64,000 bases of DNA from contig NZ_FQZE01000012.1 of NCBI RefSeq assembly GCF_900141875.1, forward strand, positions 1 to 64,000, given 5' to 3'. The notes beneath the pieces were generated by a model, which saw only the letters and a list, made by a program, of their open reading frames with translations, was not told the DNA's origin and made no database searches. Below are positions 8,962 to 17,261 of the stretch, in pieces (the first letter of the stretch is position 1; each line of letters begins with the position of its first letter). Origin of the DNA: Tangfeifania diversioriginum. Its GTDB lineage: Bacteria > Bacteroidota > Bacteroidia > Bacteroidales > Prolixibacteraceae. A program made the position numbers and the translations under genes.

Positions 8962-10248
8962 TCAAATACCAAGCAACAGTTTTGCAGCATCCTTTCCGCC
9001 AGTGAAAAGCCGCTCCGGATTCTCCAGAAATTCTTTGACCTTCACCAAAAATCCCACTGAATCTTTTCCGTCGATGATGCGGTGATCGTACGACAGTGCG
9101 ATGTACATCATGGGTCTGATTACAACTTGTCCATCAATTGCAACGGGACGTTCCTGAATATTGTGCATCCCCAAAATAGCCGACTGCGGCGGATTGATAA
9201 TGGGGGTGGAAAGCAGCGAACCAAACACGCCGCCATTGGTAATGGTAAACGTTCCGCCGGTGAGTTCATCCACCGATATTTTTTTGTTGCGGGCTTTAGC
9301 TGCCAGCTCTTTTATTTCCAGCTCGATTTGCGGAATCGATTTGCTTTCAGCATTTCGTACAATTGGCACCATCAACCCTTTTGGTGTGGAAACGGCAATA
9401 CCCACATCTACAAATTGCGGCGAAACAATTTCGTCGCCATCCATTTGGGCATTCACCATAGGATGAAAATCCATAGCCAGCGCGGCTGCTTTTGTAAAAA
9501 ACGACATGAAGCCAACCTTAAATCCGTGCTTTTCCACAAACTGATTCTGGTATTTTTTACGCAAATCCATTACCGGTTTCATGTCCACCTCGTTGAAAGT
9601 AGTGAGCATGGCCGTTTCATTTTTTACCGAGACCAGTCGTTCGCTAAGCTTCCTTCGCAGTGACGACATCCTGTTACGTTCCACTTCGCGCGATGCTTCT
9701 TTTTGGGGGGCAACAGCCTGAGGAGCTCCAGCCGGTGCATTCATGGCTGTTTCCACTTCATTTTTACCCAAACGTTTGAGGCCTTTAATCACATCGTCAA
9801 CTGAAATACCGTGTTCTTTCATCAGCTCTTTGGCTACCGGAGTTACTTTCACCTTATCCGTTTCGGCTGATTTTTCTTCTTTTGCCTCATCCTTTTTTTC
9901 AGGAACGGGTTCAGCATCTTTTTTCTCCGGTTCGGATTTTACTTCTTCCTTTTTATCTTCTTTCCCGGAATCTGATTTCTCAGTTTTCTCTTCTTTTTTA
10001 GCTTCAGGGGTCACGCTGTTATCAATAGTACACACAACTGCTCCAACCTCCACAGTTTCTCCTTCTTCAGCTTTCAACTCAATTTTTCCCGAATCGCTGG
10101 CAACAATAGTCAGGGTAGCTTTATCCGATTCTACTTCAGCAATTTCCTGATCTTTTTCAACCACAGCTCCGTTTTCAACAAGCCAACTGCCAATTTCAAC
10201 TTCGGTTATCGATTCTCCCGGACTGGGAACTTTTACTTCTACTATCAT
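8962..10248 (-). CDS. sucB: Dihydrolipoyllysine succinyltransferase, E2 of 2-oxoglutarate dehydrogenase
   Basis: E2 core of the 2-oxoglutarate dehydrogenase complex, moving the succinyl group from lipoyl to CoA. It is 428 residues from the ATG at 10248 ([13 protein letters not shown]), which begins exactly at the lipoyl domain; the longer open frame adds 13 atypical residues. The order is lipoyl domain with the lipoate Lys in [11 protein letters not shown], a charged Glu/Lys linker (about 80-140), the E1/E3-binding domain ([19 protein letters not shown]), then the catalytic domain with His and Asp in [15 protein letters not shown]. It follows sucA by 39 bases. The E3 lipoamide dehydrogenase is not in the window. 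Confidence 0.96.
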   Translation of the reverse strand: MIVEVKVPSPGESITEVEIGSWLVENGAVVEKDQEIAEVESDKATLTIVASDSGKIELKAEEGETVEVGAVVCTIDNSVTPEAKKEEKTEKSDSGKEDKKEEVKSEPEKKDAEPVPEKKDEAKEEKSAETDKVKVTPVAKELMKEHGISVDDVIKGLKRLGKNEVETAMNAPAGAPQAVAPQKEASREVERNRMSSLRRKLSERLVSVKNETAMLTTFNEVDMKPVMDLRKKYQNQFVEKHGFKVGFMSFFTKAAALAMDFHPMVNAQMDGDEIVSPQFVDVGIAVSTPKGLMVPIVRNAESKSIPQIELEIKELAAKARNKKISVDELTGGTFTITNGGVFGSLLSTPIINPPQSAILGMHNIQERPVAIDGQVVIRPMMYIALSYDHRIIDGKDSVGFLVKVKEFLENPERLFTGGKDAAKLLLGI

Positions 10249-10287
10249 CGTATAGTCTTTTTTTACGTCAATTATCTGAAAAATCAA

Positions 10288-13020
10288 TTAAGGGGCAACA
10301 ACTTTTTCTTTCTGAAAAATTGCTTCTAAAATATCATCCAGGCTTTGCCTGTGTATTTCCATCAATCCCGCAGCAGGACTTGCATTCTCGGGCCGGGCTA
10401 CCAGTTTAAAGCCAAGGCAGTGCAATTTACGGTTTATCATTGGCCAGGCACCCATATTTTCAGGTTCATCCTGCGCCCAAATCAAATCAGCGGTGTTGTA
10501 TCGTTTTAGAATTTCGTTTATTTGTTTGTTCGGAATTGGATAAACTTGCTCAACACGCACAATGGCGGTATCCGAAATACCTTTTTCCATTTTGTATTTT
10601 AACAAATCGTAGTAAAGGCGCCCGGTGGTAAACACCACTCTTTCAACCTTTTCCGGATGAGCAGTAGAATCATCAATAACTTCCTGAAACGTGCCGTTTG
10701 CCAGGTCTTCAACTTTGGAAACGGCCTGCGGATGCCGCAATAAACTTTTGGGTGTGAAAACAACAAGAGGTAGCCGCATTTTCATTTTTACCTGCCGGCG
10801 CAACAAATGAAAAACATTTGCCGGAGTGGTGGGAACCACTACCTGAATGTTATTGTTGGCTGCCAGCTCGAGAAAACGTTCCATGCGGGCACTCGAATGC
10901 TCAGGCCCCTGGCCTTCGTAGCCATGCGGGAGAAAAAGCACGAGGTTATTCATTAACCCCCATTTCTCGAAAGCAGAAGTAATATACTGGTCAATTACCA
11001 CCTGGGCTTCGTTGCTGAAATCACCAAACTGGGCTTCCCAAATTGTTAATCCATTGGGTTGCGCCAGGGCATACCCATATTCAAACCCCATAACTGCAAA
11101 TTCCGAAAGCAGAGAATTGAAAATATGAAACGGTGCTTGCTCTTTCGAAACATGTTTAAGCGGGAAATATTTCTCGTCGGTTCCTTCCACTACAAACGAA
11201 GCATGCCGGTGGGCAAATGTTCCCCGTTCAGAATCCTGTCCGGAAATACGAACCGGATGGCCTTCGTTTAAAAGTGTTCCGTAGGCCAGCAATTCGCCCA
11301 TTGCCCAGTCCAGGTTATCGTCATGAATCATCATTTTCCGGTCGGAAACAATACGGTTCACTTTTTTGAAAAAGGTCAAATCCCCGGGCAGGGTATTGAT
11401 TTTTTCGCCTATTTCAATTAGTAAATCTTTTTTAACGCGTGTGTTAACTGTTTGGTCGAACATGGCATTTTGCGGCATCTCGTATGATTCGTACTCACGT
11501 ATGAGAAACTTCCGAATTTTCAGTTTCTCTATTTTTTCAGAATCACTGTATTTTTCATCCAGAAATTTATCGAATTCCCTGATCTCTTTTCTGCTCTCTT
11601 CTTTCGTAATCACATCCAGTTCATTTAGCTTCCCGGAATAAATATCCCTCGGATTAGGATGACTGGTAATGGCTTTATACAGCATGGGCTGAGTGAAACG
11701 TGGCTCATCTCCTTCGTTATGTCCGTATTTGCGGTAACAAAGGATATCGATAAAAACATCGCTGTTAAATTTCTGGCGAAACTCCATGGCCAGTTTAATA
11801 GTGAAAATCAATGATTCCACATCGTCGCCGTTCACATGAAATACAGGCGAACGTGTTACCTTGGCCACATCGGTGCAATAGGTGCTCGAGCGGGCATCGA
11901 GGTAGGGAGTTGTAAAACCAACCTGGTTATTAATGACCAGGTGAATAGTGCCACCGGTTTTGTACCCATTCAGCTGCGACATTTGTATGGTTTCGTAAAC
12001 CACGCCCTGTGCTGCAATTGCTGCATCGCCGTGAATTACAATACCTGCAGCTTTATCAAAATCTTTTTTGTAAACCGAGTCGATGCGGGAACGCACCATT
12101 CCCTGCACAATTGGCCCCACAGCTTCGAGGTGCGACGGATTGGGCATTAGTTTCAGCTTCACTTTTTTGCCAAAATCGGTCATTACCTCATTTTCGTAAC
12201 CCAAATGGTACTTCACATCCCCTTGAAGAATATCATCTTCATACTTTTTCCCGTAAAATTCTTTAAAAATATTCTCGTAAGGTTTTTCAAGAATATTGGC
12301 CAGCACATTAAGCCGGCCGCGGTGCGACATTCCAATAACAAACTCATCGATTCCCAGCTCTGCACCACGTTCAATAACCGCATCAAGTGCCGGAATCAGT
12401 GATTCGGCCCCTTCGAGCGAAAACCGTTTCTGCCCTACAAACTTTTTATGAATAAAGCTCTCAAAACCAACAGCCAGTTTTAAATGATAAAAAATATGCT
12501 TCTTTTCTTCAGAAGTAAAATTCTGAGAATTACGGGTGCTTTCCATCCGCTTTTTCAGCCACTCCACTACTTCGGGTTTGCGCATGTAAACATATTCAAC
12601 CCCAATTGAATGGCAGTAGGTAGCTTCCAGGTGTTCAACAATATCTTTTAGTTTTGCACGGCCAATCCCAATATTATTACCTGCCTGAAACGTTCGTTCA
12701 AGATCACTTTTCTCCAGCCCGAAATTTTCAATATCGAGCGTTGGTGAATATTGCCGACGTGTTCGTACCGGGTTGGTTTTGGTGAACAAATGACCACGCT
12801 GGCGATAGCCATGAATTAAATTCAGAATGGCAAATTCCTTATCGATATTTCCGGTAACAGTTTCACCGGGTTTTGCCGGGTAATGTTTTTTGGCCAGTTC
12901 AAAACCGGAGAAAAAATGCCTCCAACTTTCGTCAAGCGATTCAGGGTTTTCAAGGTATGATTGGTATAGGTCATCAATTGCATCCTGTTCCTGGTTTCCT
13001 ACTGAAGAAAAATTATCCAT
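10288..13020 (-). CDS. sucA: 2-oxoglutarate dehydrogenase E1
   Basis: Thiamine-diphosphate E1 component that decarboxylates 2-oxoglutarate and reductively succinylates the E2 lipoyl group. It is 910 residues, a normal length. It has the short N-terminal segment with DDLYQSYLENPESLDESW, found in SucA, the MSHRGRLNVLANI motif, the ThDP motif from GDAAIAAQG to NNQVGFTT, and the transketolase-like pyrimidine-binding domain with HGYEGQGPEHSSAR. Its presence together with sucB indicates an oxidative 2-oxoglutarate branch even though other genes here are fermentative. The upstream region has a -7 box at 13100-13107. Confidence 0.97.
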   Translation of the reverse strand: MDNFSSVGNQEQDAIDDLYQSYLENPESLDESWRHFFSGFELAKKHYPAKPGETVTGNIDKEFAILNLIHGYRQRGHLFTKTNPVRTRRQYSPTLDIENFGLEKSDLERTFQAGNNIGIGRAKLKDIVEHLEATYCHSIGVEYVYMRKPEVVEWLKKRMESTRNSQNFTSEEKKHIFYHLKLAVGFESFIHKKFVGQKRFSLEGAESLIPALDAVIERGAELGIDEFVIGMSHRGRLNVLANILEKPYENIFKEFYGKKYEDDILQGDVKYHLGYENEVMTDFGKKVKLKLMPNPSHLEAVGPIVQGMVRSRIDSVYKKDFDKAAGIVIHGDAAIAAQGVVYETIQMSQLNGYKTGGTIHLVINNQVGFTTPYLDARSSTYCTDVAKVTRSPVFHVNGDDVESLIFTIKLAMEFRQKFNSDVFIDILCYRKYGHNEGDEPRFTQPMLYKAITSHPNPRDIYSGKLNELDVITKEESRKEIREFDKFLDEKYSDSEKIEKLKIRKFLIREYESYEMPQNAMFDQTVNTRVKKDLLIEIGEKINTLPGDLTFFKKVNRIVSDRKMMIHDDNLDWAMGELLAYGTLLNEGHPVRISGQDSERGTFAHRHASFVVEGTDEKYFPLKHVSKEQAPFHIFNSLLSEFAVMGFEYGYALAQPNGLTIWEAQFGDFSNEAQVVIDQYITSAFEKWGLMNNLVLFLPHGYEGQGPEHSSARMERFLELAANNNIQVVVPTTPANVFHLLRRQVKMKMRLPLVVFTPKSLLRHPQAVSKVEDLANGTFQEVIDDSTAHPEKVERVVFTTGRLYYDLLKYKMEKGISDTAIVRVEQVYPIPNKQINEILKRYNTADLIWAQDEPENMGAWPMINRKLHCLGFKLVARPENASPAAGLMEIHRQSLDDILEAIFQKEKVVAP

Positions 13021-13099
13021 TGTTTTCTATAAAATTAGTCAATGATTGTAAAGAAAAACAAAGCAGTTTTTTTATTGTTTATCAAACACATTTGAAATA

Positions 13100-13107
13100 C
13101 AAATTTA
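13100..13107 (-). promoter_or_regulatory. Putative sucAB -7 promoter box
   Basis: Minus-strand TAAATTTG matches TAnnTTTG, about 80 bases before the sucA ATG, in an AT-rich region between divergent genes. A TTG lies upstream, but at shorter than usual spacing. Confidence 0.4.
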
Positions 13108-13269
13108 ATTATTATTGTACAATTCTGATCTAAAAGGACACACCCCCCGCTTCCTGTCTTTATTTACTGGAACCCAACCACTCAAGCTTGTTTATCTTTT
13201 AAGGATTTTCGAGAGGGCAACAAAACAAAATCAGACCTTTAGGTGTTTTAATAAACATTAGATTGAATT

Positions 13270-14091
13270 ATGAAGACTTGGGTTACACTATTGATTTTAG
13301 GAAGTTTGTTCCGTTTTGCTTCGGCACAGGAAAACAACGAAGTGAACAACACTTTTCAGGGCACGCGTTTGGTTAACGAGCAGTCGGCTAACCTGACTGA
13401 TAAAGGGAAGCTGCTGCTTTTCATCCAGCACCGGTTTGGAGGAATTGACGGCGGTTTGTACCAACTTTTCGGTCTGGACCAGGCCACCATGCGCCTGGGA
13501 TTCGAATATGGGTTTGGACACAACCTGAACCTGGGATTCGGCCGAAGCACATTCATGAAAACGTATGATGTGTACGGTAAATACAAACTGACACAGCAAA
13601 CCGACAATTTCCCGCTCACAATGGTAGTTTCAGCAACCGGCTCAGTGCCCACCATCCGCAATGTTTTCCCAGAGCAGTACAACAATTTTTCGGACAAACT
13701 TTCGGGAAATGTTCAGCTCCATGCAGCCAAAAGAATCGGAAACTTCGGGCTGCAGGTTTCTCCCGGGTTTCTTTCAACCGGATACATTCCAACAAAGAAC
13801 GACAATTTTTCAATGTTTACATTAGGACTGGCCGGTTCTGTAAGAATAACGGATAAGCTTTCTGCAAATATTGAATACCTGCCCCATTTCAATTCAGAAC
13901 TGGAAGCTACCAAACCCCTCTCGCTTGGAGTGGACATCGATACAGGCGGGCACCTGTTTCAACTGATTTTATCCAACTCCCAACAATTTATTACCAAAAA
14001 TTTATACACTTCCTCGCGGGGAGACTGGAGTGAAGGAACAGTTTTTTTCGGATTTAACCTGATTAGAGCGTTCAGAATTAAATATTACTAA
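13270..14091 (+). CDS. DUF5777 family beta-barrel protein
   Basis: Exported 273-residue protein with a signal peptide ending at FRFASAQ (about residue 19). The body has alternating strands typical of an outer-membrane barrel, including LLLFIQHRFGGIDGG and LGFEYGFGHNLNLGFGRS, the pattern of the DUF5777 family of Bacteroidetes. It ends in an aromatic-rich strand (RAFRIKYY), as outer-membrane barrels do. It is followed after one base by a Rieske lipoprotein, so the two are surely one operon. Family members are often next to redox or cytochrome genes, which suggests a role linked to periplasmic electron transfer, but no function is established. Confidence 0.8.
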   Translation: MKTWVTLLILGSLFRFASAQENNEVNNTFQGTRLVNEQSANLTDKGKLLLFIQHRFGGIDGGLYQLFGLDQATMRLGFEYGFGHNLNLGFGRSTFMKTYDVYGKYKLTQQTDNFPLTMVVSATGSVPTIRNVFPEQYNNFSDKLSGNVQLHAAKRIGNFGLQVSPGFLSTGYIPTKNDNFSMFTLGLAGSVRITDKLSANIEYLPHFNSELEATKPLSLGVDIDTGGHLFQLILSNSQQFITKNLYTSSRGDWSEGTVFFGFNLIRAFRIKYY

Positions 14092-14092
14092 A

Positions 14093-14530
14093 ATGGAAAG
14101 AAAAGATTTTTTACAGAAATTCGCCATTGGCGGAAGTGTATTGCTTGCAGCACCTGTTCTTTTAAACTCGTGCAGCGACGGCACCGACGATATTATCGAC
14201 GACAAGGAAAATGGCGGGAACAATGACGACAATGCTGTTACAGTGGATTTAACACATGATGATTTCTCTGATTTACAAACAGTTGGTGGTTTTGCCTATT
14301 CGGGGAACATCCTGGTAATCCGTTCGGGCGAGAATACCTACCTCGCCTTTTCAAAAATTTGCACCCACGAAGGTTGCACAGTCGCCTACAATCACGATGA
14401 AGGAGAACTTCCGTGCCCATGCCACGGTTCAGTTTTCAGTACTTCAGGTGCTGTTTTGGAAGGCCCGGCTACAAGCAGCCTGAAACAATATTCGGTAAGC
14501 AAATCAGGGGATACATTAACGATAGAATAG
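14093..14530 (+). CDS. Rieske [2Fe-2S] lipoprotein
   Basis: A 145-residue exported protein with one Rieske domain. The cluster ligands are in CTHEGC and CPCHGS, giving the two Cys and two His. The N-terminus (MERKDFLQKFAIGG) precedes a hydrophobic stretch and a lipobox ending in LLNSC, so it is likely a lipoprotein facing the periplasm; no twin-Arg pair is present. An acidic Asp/Asn-rich linker (about 30-48) tethers the domain. It lacks the rest of a cytochrome bc1/b6f complex and follows the DUF5777 barrel immediately. A stand-alone electron-transfer role is inferred. Confidence 0.85.
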   Translation: MERKDFLQKFAIGGSVLLAAPVLLNSCSDGTDDIIDDKENGGNNDDNAVTVDLTHDDFSDLQTVGGFAYSGNILVIRSGENTYLAFSKICTHEGCTVAYNHDEGELPCPCHGSVFSTSGAVLEGPATSSLKQYSVSKSGDTLTIE

Positions 14531-14599
14531 ATTGGTAATTGGATAATGTGCCCCGTCTTTTTTGCGGCCCAAATCCACCTCGCGGGTTAGCGTGAAAAT

Positions 14600-14866
14600 T
14601 TATTCGAAAGTATAATGCTTTCGAACGAAAGAATGAATATCCCACACACATTCGAGACCAGCGGGGAAAGTCACAAAATCGCCGGCTTTTATTGTTTTCG
14701 ACTCAAACTCTGAAACAACTGTAGCTTCACCTTCGAGAATATAGCACTTTTCAGTTTTTTCGTAATACCACTCAAACTTATCCTCCTCATGTTCCCATAT
14801 TGGCCACGAGAAAACACCTTCTTCTTCCAGTTCATCTTGTTCCGGTTGTTCAATATCTAACTTCAT
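14600..14866 (-). CDS. Small cupin-domain protein (DUF861/EutQ-like)
   Basis: An 88-residue single-domain cupin. The segments EKCYILEGEATVVSE and AGDFVTFPAGLECVWDIH fit the two cupin motifs of the DUF861 family, in which several metal-ligand His are replaced, as here. The ATG at 14866 is chosen because it starts at the usual MKLDIEQP and lies just after a -7 box; a 14-residue upstream extension is hydrophobic and Cys-rich and looks untranslated. Function in this family is mostly unknown (sugar or ureidoglycine-like ligands). It is convergent with the Rieske gene. Confidence 0.72.
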   Translation of the reverse strand: MKLDIEQPEQDELEEEGVFSWPIWEHEEDKFEWYYEKTEKCYILEGEATVVSEFESKTIKAGDFVTFPAGLECVWDIHSFVRKHYTFE

Positions 14867-14882
14867 TTCGCACTTTTTTTGG

Positions 14883-14890
14883 CAAAAATA
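14883..14890 (-). promoter_or_regulatory. Putative -7 box of the small cupin gene
   Basis: Minus-strand TATTTTTG matches TAnnTTTG and lies 17 bases before the chosen start codon. Confidence 0.4.
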
Positions 14891-14960
14891 GTAAAGATAA
14901 GCATTCAACTATCAGGTGTTAATTGATTTTTTATTCGGCTTAATTCAGGCTAAAACAAAA

Positions 14961-14989
14961 CAGCCGTGTACAAAAAATGCACACGGCTG
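14961..14989 (-). terminator. Terminator of the TPR gene
   Basis: CAGCCGTGT (14961-14969) pairs with ACACGGCTG (14981-14989). On the minus strand the stem is followed by TTTTGTTTT, as expected for an intrinsic terminator after the TPR gene that stops at 15020. Confidence 0.8.
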
Positions 14990-15019
14990 CTCTTTTATAT
15001 TTTAATCGTAATTACACTG

Positions 15020-15868
15020 TTAAAGAACCGCAGAACAAGCGTCAATCAATTTTTGAGCATTCTGATTTGAAGCATCCAGCTCTTTGGCTTTTTCCAACAC
15101 TTCAACGGCAGCACGAAATTCAACTTGTGCTTTTTCCACTTCTGCATTGTAAGCATCGTCGGTAGTTTTCAAACTGCCATCCTGAACTTTTTGATTGGCA
15201 GCATTTAAAATGGCTACACCTTTTTTGTACAATTCATTTCCTTCGGAAACATACACATTGGCAAGGGCCGATGAAATTTTATCATCACCGGGGAATTTAT
15301 TAACGCCCTCTTCCAAGGTTGCTTTGTATGCGGCATCATCGCCTTTTTTCCTCAGGGCAACGGCTTTATAATACAACGCAGTTTCGCCGCGGTAACCGTT
15401 TTCAACACTTTGGCCAAAAAGCTCAACTGCCTTATCGAGCATATCGCCACGGTAAGCAGCAATGGCTGCATTAAACACCATTGATTCTGTATCGCCATCG
15501 GCTGCACCAATAGCTTTTTCAAAATTGTCAACAGCTTTGGCATAATCTTCTTTATCATTGTAAATCCTGGCCATGTACTCGTAACTTTTCTCGAGGTTCA
15601 CACCAACATTAATCGCTTTTTGGAAATATTCCAGCGCGCCATCCATATTTTCTGCACGGTAAGCGGCTATGGCAATGTTGTAATTAATTGTTGAATCCAC
15701 CTGAACATCACCCAGGTTTTTCATTGCCTCATCGTAAAGCTTAAATGCCGTGGCATAGTCTTCTGCCTGCATGGCCTCGTTGGCCTGGTTGATTTTTTCG
15801 GCTGCATCCTGTCCAAAAGTTACTACCGAAAATAATACGGCCAGTGTTAATAAAACTACATTTTTCAT
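15020..15868 (-). CDS. Secreted tetratricopeptide-repeat protein
   Basis: A 282-residue exported protein with a signal peptide (MKNVVLLTLAVLFSVVTFGQ) and then about five to six TPR-like helical pairs from residue 25 to the end, for example AEDYATAFKLYDEAMKNL, NMDGALEYFQKAINVG and KEDYAKAVDNFEKAIGAADG. The last part is Ala/Lys-rich and may form a coiled coil (AEVEKAQVEFRAAVEVLEK). It is probably a periplasmic or outer-membrane-associated scaffold. Partners are unknown. It is a single gene with its own promoter box and terminator. Confidence 0.8.
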   Translation of the reverse strand: MKNVVLLTLAVLFSVVTFGQDAAEKINQANEAMQAEDYATAFKLYDEAMKNLGDVQVDSTINYNIAIAAYRAENMDGALEYFQKAINVGVNLEKSYEYMARIYNDKEDYAKAVDNFEKAIGAADGDTESMVFNAAIAAYRGDMLDKAVELFGQSVENGYRGETALYYKAVALRKKGDDAAYKATLEEGVNKFPGDDKISSALANVYVSEGNELYKKGVAILNAANQKVQDGSLKTTDDAYNAEVEKAQVEFRAAVEVLEKAKELDASNQNAQKLIDACSAVL

Positions 15869-15933
15869 CTTTCTTGATTTTTAATTTCAAACTATTTCTT
15901 AAACTATTTTTAACTTTTTCGTAAGAGAGGTTC

Positions 15934-15941
15934 CAAAAATA
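15934..15941 (-). promoter_or_regulatory. Putative TPR gene -7 promoter box
   Basis: Minus-strand TATTTTTG (TAnnTTTG) about 65 bases before the start codon, preceded by T-rich DNA. Confidence 0.4.
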
Positions 15942-16145
15942 ATAATAATGGTCAAAAAACCTATAAATATTTTTTTTGAATAATTCACCGAATTTCTATA
16001 TTCATAGTAATTCAAATATCCTGCCACGTTTAAAAAAAGCACTGCAAAACGACTTAAATCAAAACTTTAAAAACCTAACTAATAAACATTTGCAAAATCC
16101 AAAGGTTCACATTCAAAAAAAATAAATTAAAGAGTGAATTTCATA

Positions 16146-17261
16146 CTATTTTTCTTGAATTGAGGCTATCAGTTTCGCCAGTTCGAATGAAAAATTGTAG
16201 AGCAGTTCCCTGCTGTATTTCATAGAGTTTTCCAACGATAGTGGCTGGTTTAAAAAACTAAATACTCCGTTGAATGCTTCTGATGCCTCTCTTTCAACAC
16301 TGCCGCCAATTGCAAATATAGGCTTACCGTTTTGATGTGCCAGCCTGGCCACAACAGCGGGAGCTTTGTCGTTAAGTGTTTGTGCATCAATTTTTCCTTC
16401 GCCGGTTATTACGCAGTCGGCCCATTTTACATGAGATTCAAAATTTAATTTCTTCAAAATGAATTCAGCACCGGGCACAATTTCAGCGTTTAAAAAGGCA
16501 ATCAGCGGCAGAGCTATTCCACCAGCCGCACCGGCACCGTTGAGCGACGACAGCTTTTTACTGCTTTCTTTTTCAAGAATTGCACACCAGTTTTTCAAAC
16601 CGTCTTCAAGTTGCTGAACCATTTGCGGAGTTGCCCCTTTTTGCGGGCCGAAAACAGCGGCAGCGCCATTTTTACCCAGCAAAGGATTGTTTACATCGCT
16701 GATAATTTTCAACGACACATTGTTGACATAAGAAGCAGGACTTTCAATCCGATCAATTTTTTGCAGATTTTCTCCGTTACCGTGAAGCAAATTATTTTGG
16801 TTGTCGAAAAACCTGAAACCGAGTGCTTCAATCATCCCCAAACCGCCATCAACAGTAGCACTTCCACCCACCCCAAGCAAAATTTCAGTACACCCATTTT
16901 CAATTGCATGTGCCATGAGCTGCCCGGTGCCAAAAGAGGAAGTTTTCATTGGATTCAGTTCACCGGAAGATAAATGTTTCAACCCCGAGGCAGCAGCCAT
17001 CTCAATTATGGCTGTTTTCCCGGAGAGGGCATACCCCGACTGAATTTTTCTTCCGAGTGGGTCATCAACTGTTGTGGTAATTTTTTGGGCATGCATTGCC
17101 CTGCCCAAAACCTCCCCTGTTAAATCGCCGCCATCGGCAACAGGGACTTTCCGTACAGAAAATTCCGGTGAACAATCCTGAAAAGCTTTTTCAACCGTAT
17201 CAGCAAATTCAAAGGCATTCAGGCTTCCCTTCATCGAATTTGGTGCAATTAATATCTTCAT
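16146..17261 (-). CDS. Glycerate kinase (GarK/GlxK type)
   Basis: Phosphorylates glycerate to 2-phosphoglycerate using ATP. It is 371 residues, matching the family. Diagnostic segments are ILIAPNSMKGSLNA at the N-terminus, VADGGDLTGEVL, LLGVGGSATVDGGLGM and the C-terminal VITGEGKIDAQT. Its ATG overlaps the last codons of the RelA/SpoT gene (4 bases), so it is translated as the second gene of that transcript. The pairing of a stringent-response enzyme with glycerate kinase has no obvious biochemical logic. No clear terminator hairpin was found after it. Confidence 0.93.
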   Translation of the reverse strand: MKILIAPNSMKGSLNAFEFADTVEKAFQDCSPEFSVRKVPVADGGDLTGEVLGRAMHAQKITTTVDDPLGRKIQSGYALSGKTAIIEMAAASGLKHLSSGELNPMKTSSFGTGQLMAHAIENGCTEILLGVGGSATVDGGLGMIEALGFRFFDNQNNLLHGNGENLQKIDRIESPASYVNNVSLKIISDVNNPLLGKNGAAAVFGPQKGATPQMVQQLEDGLKNWCAILEKESSKKLSSLNGAGAAGGIALPLIAFLNAEIVPGAEFILKKLNFESHVKWADCVITGEGKIDAQTLNDKAPAVVARLAHQNGKPIFAIGGSVEREASEAFNGVFSFLNQPLSLENSMKYSRELLYNFSFELAKLIASIQEK